Shown here in pieces: positions 1-11,100 of a stretch of DNA of 64,000 nt. Origin of the DNA: Ectocarpus siliculosus (lineage: Eukaryota > Sar > Phaeophyceae > Ectocarpales > Ectocarpaceae); the NCBI GenBank assembly GCA_000310025.1, contig FN649728.1, positions 3,721,965-3,785,964 on the forward strand. Direction: 5' to 3'. Within the stretch, counting starts at the first letter, position 1; every line of letters starts with the position of its first letter. The position numbers and the translations under genes were made by a program. The notes beneath the pieces are model-generated. The model saw nothing but the letters and a program-made list of their open reading frames with translations, was not told the DNA's origin and made no database searches.

Positions 1-860
1 ACGTAGAAATGTTTTGCCGGCGTGTCTGTTGTTTGATCGACAGCAGGGCCCCGCCGTCTGCTGCGAACGTTTTCCGGTGCTACCTGTGTAGCTTGGTGCA
101 CGTTTTATTTTAGTGCTTGTGCGTTGGAATTCTGCTGTTCCCGGCGTGGCGTGCACGCGCCGAGCGAAACGTACGGAGGCAGGATTTTGGCGGGGTGACG
201 GGGGGGAGGGGGGGGACGGCGGCTCGCGTCCTAGTACAGGCGACTGCAGCGACATGCCCTCCGTGTTGCTCACGCGCCTCCTCCTCCTGTAGTCTTCCCG
301 TGTGTCTTTTTTCATCATCTCCATCACCAAATTTGCGTGGTCTACGCGGGGTACATACGATACAAAAGTGCATGCAAAATGAACGGGTTTATTGTTTTCG
401 TGGGAGAGGTGGGGCGGTTGGCTTGGTTTTTAATTTTGTTTTTCCTCCGCGTCTTTGTTTTGGGTCCCTTTGGGGAGTCTGTCGCCTTTCGTCGTCGCAT
501 GTTCCCGAGAGATCACCGCAGATTTCGGCACGCGACCCGGCCCACTCACCATCCATGGTGATGGCTGCTTTTTCACACCGATGGCGGAATGTGATGTTTA
601 GTCGGGGGGGGGGGCGGGTCTAGTATATGCCCTCTGCTGGTGGTAGTGAATTTATCGTTTTTCGTCAATGTGCGGCAATAATAATGTGTGCCGATTCATC
701 ATTTTGCCGCAATGATGGAAGGGAAGCTGATGTGTAATGTTGTTCTTGTGTTGGTGCTTGCGGCGTGTGGAACGGCGGTGACTATGACGAACTTTTTTTT
801 TGCCCTTCTTCGATGGATGAGTAAAGGTAACCACAGACGCGCGCACAGAGAGCGAGCGAG

Positions 861-923
<63 letters not shown>

Positions 924-2416
924 CCCATGTGTTTTGTCTAGAGAGAGACCAAGAGTGGAGTCTGCTTTCCGCTGCAAAAAGTGAGGGGTCGTAGGATTTT
1001 GTTTTTTCAAATATGCTGTTGTGGTGTTTAGTTTCTTCGTCCCCTCATCAATAATGCAATTCGGTCCAACCCAACCCGACCCGCACACTCGGGCCCTGTT
1101 CTTTGCCATTTTGTTTTAGTTGTCTTTGGGCGTTGTATTTCAGCTTCAGCTTGGACGATTTTTTGCGTGTATCCTTTCTCTCCTATTTAAGTCCTCCCTT
1201 GCTACTGTTTTTTGTGTTTTTTTGCAGTGCTTGTGTACGACAGGAGATTTTTCTCGGGCGGGGCGGGTTATGCACCACCAGTCTAGACTACAGGGATTCT
1301 AGAGGAGTAAGGGGTTTGGCGCGAGCGGCGGTGTGAGAACAGAGAATGACGCGGTCGTGTCGGTGGTGCTCCGTGTGAAAGGGTGACCCGCTCACGCCAA
1401 TAGGCAGTCAAAGAGTGTAGAAGTTTTTTTTTTGGGGGGTGGGGGGTGGGGTGTAGGTTGGGTTTTCTCGAATTGTCTTCAAGAAGCCAGGCGAAGTGCT
1501 TGCGTGTTTTTTCAGGAGTAAATACATATGCTGGCTGGACTGAGTAGGTGCCACATGCAAATGCAGCACTCCAACACGAACAACTGGTGAGTGTGACGGG
1601 ACCGTGTCTTTTTGAACATGATTTCGACATGTTCGTCTCGACACAGGCAACACCTTATATATGCTATGGTGTGGTGTAGTATTTCATTTGCTCAATCGCC
1701 CGGACGCCTTTGAACGCTAGTATGTTATTAGAGAGGCGTGGCCCCATATGATGACAAACATGTGTTGACAGCTTGAAGACGGTCTCTTCTCTTTTTCGCT
1801 GGTAAATTGCGGATTATTAAAAGACCCAGACACATGCTGTTGTGGTTAGGCTACCTGACGATAAGCGCTTCTTTTGAATGGGCGAGAGCCATCATTTTGA
1901 CGTATCTAAATTCTTTCTCTTGAACGACTTCCGACACCATCTTCGTTTTCTGTCGAGACTGCGCAGAAAAGGGCCCATTGCCAAGCTTGGATCGCGGACT
2001 CCCTATCCCATCCACGACCTTTTTTTTTGCAAAGTAGAGGCACATTGCCCCATCATACTTTCAGTCTGTGGGTGCGCCCGTCCACTGGAGCGTTCCACAC
2101 CCTCCTCACCGACTCCACCCCAAATGAAAAATATCCCAAACAAAAACAAAAACACACCCAACCTTTTTGTCTACCCCGTTTTTTTCAACAGGCCGTTAGG
2201 GGGTGGTGCCCTCATCGTGCGGCCTGCAACCGCTTGGGAAACCCCGTCCTCCCTCGACCAATGAGACGATCAACTCGTCACCATCTGACCAAATCGCCTC
2301 GCATAAGGATGCAACAAGACAAACACAGCAAAATCTTCTTGTACCGCAACGGGTTTGCGTCATGTCTGAGGTCAAGACCTCTGTGAATACAAGGACCAGG
2401 GCGAAGGCAAACAACA
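1..2416. other. No gene recognised; low-complexity flank
   Basis: I see no open frame with splice-site support or a recognisable domain. The stretch has G-rich runs (around 200-225, 604-616, 1430-1452) and T-rich runs, and an AG microsatellite at about 862-920. It lies downstream of the minus-strand gene ending at 2574, so part of it could be that gene's 3' flank. Confidence 0.5.
862..920. repeat. (AG)n microsatellite
   Basis: Almost 60 bases of uninterrupted AG dinucleotide. Open frames across it on both strands (Arg-Glu on one, Ser-Leu on the other) are products of the repeat and not genes. Confidence 0.95.
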
Positions 2417-2476
2417 AAGGCGTCTTCTGCTACATAAAGGCGTCTTCTGCTACATAAAGGCGTCTTCTGCTACATA
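2417..2476. repeat. 21-bp tandem repeat, about three copies
   Basis: The unit aaaggcgtcttctgctacat plus one base repeats almost perfectly three times. It lies about 100 bases beyond the stop codon of the minus-strand gene ending at 2574, so it may fall in that gene's 3' UTR or flank. Confidence 0.9.
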
Positions 2477-2573
2477 CCCCCCAGGAGCACGCTCCTTGTG
2501 CGAACACGTACATAATCTCGCCTAAGACGCCAGCCGGTCTCTTTTCTCACGAAGCAACGAATATATTCCTTGA

Positions 2574-5442
2574 TTATTCCATGTACGTGACCACGCCAGC
2601 GATCATGCAATCGATTCCATCGGGGAAGGTGCGGTTACCCTGCATCCCGTACACGTCGCCTATTGCATCCCCCGTCTCCATCCACGAACGGTGGATGCCG
2701 ATCGTGCTGTCCCCGTCAATGCTCAAGTACTGCCTGTAACATCAATCGGTGGAGTGAAGGGAAATGAGTCGATGGTTGGTTGAGAAGGGCTGCGAGGGGT
2801 TGTGTGCCGGGAGAGTGGCAACATCATGGACCACCGTGTGTATTCTGTCGGTGTAGTCTGTCGGCTCTCACCCTGATATGGTTTGCATCGTGCACGTGTC
2901 CCCCCAGGAGCCATCCCTCCCGGCGAAGACAGTCTGCGCGCGGCTCTCCCCAGACGTGTAACTCCCGACTACCAGGTCTTCGTCGTCGTAGTAGGAGTCT
3001 AGGGGGTGGGTACCGTCCGCCAAGAAAGGCACGGGCATGAAGGATATACAGGGGGTTGGATGGCGGAAGGAGAAGGGACGAGCGAGGTCGGTGTCCGCGT
3101 GGTTGCCCGCTATCAGGCGGGTGAATCAGCTTGAGCAATACCCGCCCATATTGTACGCCAACAATCTCCGGTACTGCTGTTATGGCCGTTTTCAAACGGC
3201 GACCTCCCTATCGGAAGTGCAGCCACACCGCCAACGCCCACACACGCCAACAACTTCCGCGTATGTATGTGAGGGAAATCGTTATTGAAATGGCGGCGAG
3301 TCTTGTCATTATTCGTACCTCTGCCGCGATCCGTATGTTCACATTAGCAAAAGACCGGCAGAACAAATTATACTCACAAGCAGGACTTCCGTACAGATAG
3401 TCTTCGTCAGAGGCTGTGTAGGTCAGCTCCAATGCGGCCTGCAATATCGGCAAAAAAACGCACACCACACACACGGCGCCGAAAGGATGCCATCAAGGCC
3501 CGTTTCTCGCAGACGGCACTGCAACAAGTTGGCTGGTGAGCGAACCGGCCGTAGACAAAGTGCAGATATTCGAGCGAACCAGGTCGAAGACAACTCCAAT
3601 GAACATTGAGTGTCGTTGTGAAGCACATTCAAGCGTAGTTTACCATGGCGCATTCGGTCGCACTCAGGACCGAAAACAGGCACGGGATAACGTGTAAAAA
3701 CTCAAGTCTGGAAGTCGTAGTGGAAACCAACCGATCTCTTGTTTCGACGGGTAGGACATCAATCAATTTCGTCGGTGTTGCTTCACGCGTGGTGAACTTC
3801 GATCATGAGCTCGAGCACATCGCCTGCGTCGAGTCCAATACACGCTGAAAACGATGCATGAGGTTGATCATCAACTCACAACGCTCTCGCTTTGGCTGAA
3901 CTCGTAGCTGTAGTGGTAGCTGTAGTGGTAGCTGTAGTCCATGTCGTCGCCGTTGCTGTAGCGGTCAGATGACCAGTCGTTCATGTCGGCCTCGCTTTCG
4001 CTTGCCCATCGGCTCGGGAACTCAACGGGTGCGGCGGTAGGAGCAGCCGACGATACGGACGCCGAGCTTGTGGTGGCACCGTTTCGAGCTCCGTGCCCAG
4101 AACCATGTCCAAAGGAGCCGTCCTCTGGAACCTCAGAGAAATGGCCGCCAGTTCCGGAGCCGCCAGAGGGTGCACCGTCATCACCACCAGCACGTGCCGG
4201 TCTAGAGTTATACGGCGAAGAAGAGGAATAGTACCGAGCCGAGTTGCTGCTGCTCCAGCTGCCATCGCCACGACGACCATGACCTCGACCACTACCACCT
4301 TCACCACCACGGCTACCACCTCCACCCTTGCCACCTGAGTGCTCGGGGGGTTGTCGGTGGTGGTGGGACGGGCCCTCTTCTTCTTCGTTCCTTCCCCCGT
4401 GTGAGTCATAGAAGGAGGTCGCCGTGTGGCTGCTGTAGTAGGAAGATGGCGATGACGAGGAGAAGAAGGACGATGTTGATCCGGTGCTGTACGGGTTTAA
4501 GTCATATGTGGTAGTCTTGCAGGAGGCCGTCAGCTTGAACCCGCCGGCCTCAAGGATAGTGACGGTATCGTTCCCCGAGAGTGTTTCGGAGAAGTAGAGC
4601 TCCTGATTCGGGTCGTGTTATGGCCACGCGATTGATTGCAGAGCGGGTGGTTGAGTGGTCAGCACCTGCGCAGACTTCTTGGTGAAGTACATGCATAATT
4701 TGATCAGAAACAGTAATCCAGGACTCAATCACCTTAGTATCCTCCTCATATCAACGGTTGTTGTGATCAGATTGAAGGTCGACCAGAAGTGTGCGATGTC
4801 TCGATCTTGCCGTACAGGCACAGCTGGCAGTGCACGTCTGGGTAAATGAGCCTCGGTGCAAGCGGGTACCTTGCTAAGTAGGGAAATTAAGCAGGCTATC
4901 GTCTTACGGATGGATGTGCAAAGAAAAATACTCTACTACAGCCAGTATCCTTCGGGTGCTTTTGTTTGTTGAACCTTTTCTTGGGTAAGTTAGCCTGTGA
5001 CCACGGGAATCGACCGCGAGTATTACATGTAGATTACTACGTCCTATGTACATTGTACTGACAGATAAAGATACTGGATAGAGAGATTGGAACAGTCTTT
5101 AATGTGAATATCAACAACAACAACACAACAACAACAACAACAACAACAACAGTAGCATACACGTACACATTTTACAGCAATCACCGATACGGAGGAACGG
5201 AGGAATATGGCAACCGATGGCATCATGTAATTAATGTACAACGCGCCAAAATTGCCTACATTATCATCATTCCTGTCTACTGCTGTAGCGCATTGCTGCC
5301 AGGCCTTTCCTACCTGCAAGTCAGTTGCAGATGCCCCCCTCGAAATGATGGCAGAACGCTTGTGGCGAATGCCACCAGCGTTGGCCGATGTGTTAAAGAT
5401 CCCGGCCACAGCCGCGACTAAGAAGAAACACAGGTCCTTCAT
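2574..5442 (-). CDS. Secreted Gly/Ser/Tyr-rich protein of unknown function
   Basis: I do not recognise the family. Five exons join with matching phase: 5442-5314, 4602-3880, 3438-3378, 3109-2872 and 2733-2574, giving 436 residues ending in TAA. Every junction has AG acceptors and GT donors (two are GTGAGT). The ATG at 5442 opens a typical signal peptide (MKDLCFFLVAAVAGIF), so the product should enter the secretory pathway. The large second exon encodes a Ser/Tyr-rich stretch, an acidic and His-rich segment, a run of Gly-Gly-Ser/Arg, and near its end a Tyr-Ser-Tyr-His repeat (codons at about 3905-3945). The C-terminal exons are more globular (YLSIDGDSTIGIHRSW, then VYGMQGNRTFPDGIDC). A structural, cell-wall or matrix role is only a guess. 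A further small exon between 4602 and 5314 cannot be excluded, although none is needed for phase. Confidence 0.65.
5111..5151. repeat. (CAA)n tract after a dispersed 3'-end motif
   Basis: A CAA tract follows the words accacgggaatcgac (from about 4999) and attggaac...ttaatgtga (from about 5086). The same layout occurs near 9012-9102 and 16864-16990, which suggests the 3' ends of one SINE-like family. This copy sits in the intron after the signal-peptide exon of the secreted-protein gene. Confidence 0.6.
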
Positions 5443-5615
5443 CAGTCTAAGAGCCGTAGATCGAAATATTCAAATTTCAGCTGTGATTGGTTACGCCTCT
5501 GAACGGTGCTGTGTGCAGTGGTTGCCTCTCTGGAAAGGCTCTGCTGTTTCAGAATACGCCCGCACGACCAGGGATGGGGATATCAAACAACACGCTGGGG
5601 TGAATGGTAGTTCCC

Positions 5616-6031
5616 ACAAAGCGCGCGCTCTCCCGACTGTGAGCGTGGCTGAAGCGGCGAAAATTGTGCCGGTTCGGGATCGTTTGGAGGCTTCACAATC
5701 GATCCCTCCTGGAAATTGATGTGTGCGTTTGCCACAGCCAGTACTCTAAAGGATAAACTAGGACGAGTTTGATCGCCACCATATATCACGGGGACAAGGC
5801 TGCTGTCGACAGTGGATCAAAGCGCGCGCTCTCCCAGCTCCTAGCTGTGAGTGTTGCTTAAGCGGCGAAAATTGTGCCGGTTCGGGATCGTTCGGCGGTT
5901 TCACAATCGATCCCTGCTCCCTTCTGTAAAATGAGTGTGCGTTTGCCACAGCCAGTACTCCAAAAGGGTAAACTAGGACGAGAATGTTCGCCACCATATA
6001 TCACGGGGACAAGGCTGCTGTCGACAGTGGA
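5616..6031. repeat. Direct tandem duplication, two units of about 205-213 bp
   Basis: Both units begin caaagcgcgcgctctccc and end with the words acggggacaaggctgctgtc and gacagtgga (unit 1 5616-5818, unit 2 5819-6031), with small indels between them. The duplication lies about 170 bases upstream of the start codon at 5442 of the minus-strand secreted-protein gene, so it could sit in that gene's promoter region. I see no coding signal in it. Confidence 0.85.
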
Positions 6032-8191
6032 TTTATACGTCGGAAGATGGGCGGGAGAAGACCTCTTCCCCGCACTACGTAACCCTATACCTAACCTTGA
6101 AGGTTTAGCCTCAATGGAAGTTGGGCCCACGCGGCGCAAAACCAACAGATTCGCCGTTGGGTTCCGCACGAGAGAGGAAGAATCCCGCGAGGGTTGGTTA
6201 AAATGAAGAGGCTCATGTTGTTCGGGGTTAGGCTCTAGCGAGCTTTTGCATCGCAAAAAAGTGTGCCAATCATATACCAAACTAGGATTAAGGATTGATT
6301 GGCCCCCCGCCCCCCAATGGGGCTGGGGGCCAACATCCAGGACGGATGGTGGTGAGTGTCCGGGAGGAAGGGAACAAGAAGAAGGGGAGAGGATTTGTAG
6401 GGGCGGGAAGAAGGGATGGTGTTGGGAGAGGCGAGGAAGTGGTGAAGAGTTTCGGCACTCGACGAGCGCGCGGTCCCGTCGGGGGTGAAAGGGACATGTC
6501 AGTCCGTAGTTTGTCCATCGGAATCGAAAAGCCGAAAATCGAGGTATACATTATGTACATAACGATGGAGAAGGCCGACCAGGAAGGTACGAAGAGAGGA
6601 AATTGCACCCCACGTTCGAAGTGCGAAGCCGGTGTGAAAACCGCGGCAAGGAAGGAGTGCGAAGGAAAAAGAAAAGAAAAGGAGACGTCGATGTTTGTTT
6701 GCGTCGTGGAGCGATCCTTCCGTATAACGCAGGTACTCACACAATGCAAGACGGGGATATACCCATCGTGAAAGTCAAAGCGCAGGTCATAACCGCATAT
6801 ATATGACTCATGCGCAGAGAAGTTACCACGGAGACTTATCAACAAGAAGTTTGAAGGCCGGCTGAGAAGGTTCGAAGACGCAAATACTTAAGCGACGATG
6901 GCAAGCGCAACGTCAAAACTTCACAAGAAGAAAAGTGCATACAAAAAAGAAAAGGCCGGAGCACCATGTGGAAGATATCCGAGGGGTCCCCCGAGGGGTC
7001 CCCCTGCGCGGTAACGACAACATGGCGAGAGTTCTACGTGTACCTGTTGTCGACAAATATGGCAGCCGCACGACACACGAACGGATGTTTGCATCGCATT
7101 GTACTATGGTTCGCCGTGACAGGAAGTATCCCATCCAGTTAGGTCGTTGCCGTAGTACGAGGACGTCGTTCGGCGTCTAGTCATACTTGTAGCAAAAACA
7201 CAGCAGTATCGAGCTATGCAATTTTTTGCTCTGGTTCACTTTTGCCTTCATAACTCGAGAATCTCACGGCTGTATCTCGACCTACAAGACTCCAATCAAC
7301 AAACCAGCGCTGGCAGAAGTGCGTGGAGAATGCTGTGACAGCACAACTAAGTCGACACTGGTACGACTTCTATGTACAGTCGGCGTCTGGTCCATACTGC
7401 TTTAGAAATACAAAAATCGAGCCATCTTTTTTTTTTTCCTATACTACATAGTAACAAGAAATGTATCACGTCATGACGACCATCCTGTGAGTATACATTG
7501 TATATATAACATGATCAGAGCAGATTAACCTGTGGATCTTTCATAACAGACTGACTGTAAAAACCGCAAAGCAACTGCAAAGCGATGAAGGCTATACGTG
7601 TTGGTCGTGTGTGCTTTGCAGGAGAGATCCCATCGATCCCCAACTCGTGAAACACAGCCCAACTACTATAACTGGCCGCCGGTGTTCGTGTTGCATGAAT
7701 GCATGTACAGACATATACATTCACAAATGTAGCCCATACCTGGCGCGACGTACAATCTAAGGGCGCGCGTGAGTGGAGGAGTAGAGGATGCACCACAACG
7801 AACGGCTTTCTCTTCAGTGATACATCGTGCAGCACGTCTCAACTACATACATAACACTTTGAGTGCAATTCCCCCCCGCTACCCCGGGATAATGTCAGCG
7901 GCGATACATCACTATTAATTCGCAGACGTATAACTCTCTTTTCGGTGGGTGCGTGTTCGGAAACCGTTATCTACAAGTAGTGACTTGTGTGCGTTCGTCC
8001 CACCTATTCTGGGTGCGAGTCTACTCTTTTCGGTACGTGTTTGACGCTCGAGCCGGGGTCACACAGGAACACATATATATTCCCTTTTAACCTGTCCTGC
8101 ACGAGTATGGTATTTCTTTTGTTTCCTCCGTGTATATTACTGTACAATGAATGATCCGCTGGTCTACAAACAACAGCGAAGGTGCCTAGGC
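6032..8191. other. Intergenic stretch without a recognised gene
   Basis: This lies between the duplicated block upstream of the secreted-protein gene and the stop codon of the kinase gene at 8192. Open frames of up to about 185 codons overlap on opposite strands at 6288-6845, but none shows domains or convincing splice structure. A short direct repeat (gaggggtccc twice) is at about 6980-7002. Confidence 0.5.
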
Positions 8192-11100
8192 CTATTCGAC
8201 GGGAGCTTCTTCCACAAACTTCCCTACTTCTTCTTGTATCGCCGTCAACCGTGTGACAACCTGTCGGGCGGACGGTCTTCGCTCGGGATCATCCAGCCAC
8301 ATTTGTTCGACAACCTGATCGCCAGCAAGGTTTGGCCATAAATGGGGGCGAAACGGAGAAAAAGAGGTGATATTGTCGAAAGAGGGCCTTTCTTGGTGGG
8401 TTGTACGAGTTCCCCTGCTAAACAAATAAATATCTCTGAATGTTGCACGTGAAATGCTGCCTAGACGAAGCTATCGTGTATGTGTAGCGTAGTCTACCAG
8501 CCTGTTGGTCTAGGAGAGTACTTCCCGAACTCACTCACGACGGATAAACGAGAGATGGCATGTAAGCGAGCAAAAATTGTGACTCAGCTGACCTTCAACA
8601 AATGCCGGAGGCATAGAGGGCTGCTCAAAATTACTATTTACAGCCGAAATGTTTGCGGGGAGAGCAGTGCACACCAGAAAGAAAAACCAAAACAAAAATG
8701 GAAGCGGGACCGAAACGAACTTTGGAAGTAGAAACCTCGTCAGACACGTGGAATTCTGAACATCTGCTACGTACCGCTTCTGTCGTTAATCCCGATAATA
8801 GCGTCAGCCTCGCACTAATTGGGCTTAGTGCCAGTCAAGTTGTGTACCACGAAGAAGGTCACTGTTATACCAACCCCGGGCATGGTTGAGATGTGAACAG
8901 CTTGCCATCTGTACATCAACTATCTTTTGCATCTTGTCTTACACCAATACACCCGATCCGTTTTGGATGGGTGCCAACTGACCCTGCCGCAATGATTCCC
9001 CTAGATCATGCTGTCACCACGGGAATCGACTGCGTCAAAGTGACTAGACGAACCGAAGAAGGTAGATTGGAACGGTTATTAATGTGAAGACAACAACAAC
9101 AACGATGCACAGAAGTTTGCTGTTCTTTTCGTTTCCACGTTTTTTTCGTTTAGTCATTAGGCAAATTTTTAATGTACCGGGACAGAGCTTCTAGGAGTTT
9201 TAATTATGCGGGCGAAGCCCGCCAATAAACGGTGAAACCCATTCATCTGCGAGCCAAACGCTTTCAAAATGTTGCACCTCACTCAATGAATCGATGAAGG
9301 AAAGGAGACACCAGAGCAGAGGTGCCGTCACTCACTGGGGCAGCAAAAGAATCGCCGTGCATATATTTTGCCATGCGGGTTGTCAACAAACCGACGCGTC
9401 GGGATGGATGGATGGATGATTGATGTCGATTGCTTTGGGTGGGGTGTTCACTCCAATAAAGAACCTACCGATAGATGGAGTCAAGAGAGCGAAAAAAAAC
9501 AACGCGGAGCTGCCAGAGCATCATCATCACGTTACATGAAGTGTTCTGGCGAGAGGACGGGCGTGCAGATGATATAAAAGCATGCATGGATCCCTGGGTG
9601 TGGGTACTACTGCTGTGCTGCAGTAGCTCGACATAAAATGCGTTCGTGTTTGTTTGTATAGCTCTTCTTCTATCGGGTGCTGCTGCGTACTCGTCATCGA
9701 CACTCAGTGTGAATTGACATCGCGAAACTTCGTGCACACAGAAACCAGAGTGGTCTCTGCTGCTGTTGGCGTCTGGTATGCGTCAGTTGCAGCGCCCAGG
9801 CTCCCGCCTGATGTGTGTCGGTCTCTGAACTGGTTGGTTCGAATGTGGTGCGCGCAGAAGAAAAAGCGGCGTAATTGCCAAAATTACTCGAAAATAGACA
9901 AGACGCCAAGTAGGCGCCAAGTTAAATGGAGACAGCTGATTGGCGGAGGCCAAGTTAAATCTGTCCCGGTGGCTTTTTTTGCTGCCACATACAAGCTTCA
10001 GAACGCCGTGCCAGACCACCCGTATGTTAGAACAATTTACATGTATGTCCACTGACCTCCATAAACCCTCTGTGCCACGAAGGGTCTACCTCGGGCTTTG
10101 AACCGTGTGAGACCGCCGTCTGCAAGGCCTCCGGTGTGTCGTACGGATTTCGTCCGGCTATCACCGAGTAGAAGATCATTCCCATGCTGTAGATGTCTGC
10201 TTTTTCTGTCAGGGGCTGGCATGGGAGTTGAATTGAACGCAAAGAAAGGGCGGGGGACAAACTATGTCAATATTTTCAAAACTAAAACGCTTCTACAATA
10301 TTTTGGATGGTTTTTTCACCTTTACCCTTTGACGTTTATTCGGGAAATCGCAGAGATGACCCTCAACGACACCCACCCAAGAAATGCATCCAATACCTTC
10401 GATGATGGAACTGAAGGGCTATGATAGACGTCCTTTTCCCATCAAGAGAGCTGGTATTGTTTACTTCTGAACGAACCATCTGGCCGAAACAAGAAACAAT
10501 GGTCTCATTTTGTACCTTTCCTGCGTAGTTCTCTGGGGGTCGCCAGGTTATTAGCTGGGCTGGTGTCCCTCCATGCACGGCGCAAAACGCCTCGTCAGGA
10601 CCGGGGCTTCTACCCATGAGCTTGAGTGCGTTGAAGTCGTTGATCACGGCAGTCCCGTCATCGTCGATGAGTAGTTGCTGTGGCTTCATATCAAAGTGAA
10701 TACCGCCCACGATCTCGTGCAAAGCCTGCGGCCAAAGGATATGAGCGACAGCAATGAAGTGGAGTATGAGTTGCTCGATGGAGCGTTCACTTGTGTGTCT
10801 TGTGTTGATTCGAGACGGAAAGTAGCCTAGATGATCCCCGGCATCCTGTGCTTATTCGCTTTGACAAACAGCACTGCGTGATAATGGGTTTCAATCACCT
10901 GGCCTACAGGTTCATGTTGACCACGTGCACGGTCGATTCTCTAGAAAAATCCAGCAGGGTTGGGCTTAGCAGTAGCGATAAAACCGAAGAATCAAGTACC
11001 AACACCAGGAAATGATTGATATTCCTTCATTGTTTTCGTGGACACACAACCCGGGCGACACGTGAGGTTTCGTGAGGTTTCAGATAAAAGATTTTTTCGA

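Noticed and set aside
4700-4885. Minus-strand segment reading YPDVHCQLCLYGKIETSHTS as a possible extra exon of the secreted-protein gene
   Set aside because: No acceptor gives a phase compatible with the flanking exons, which already join in frame without it.
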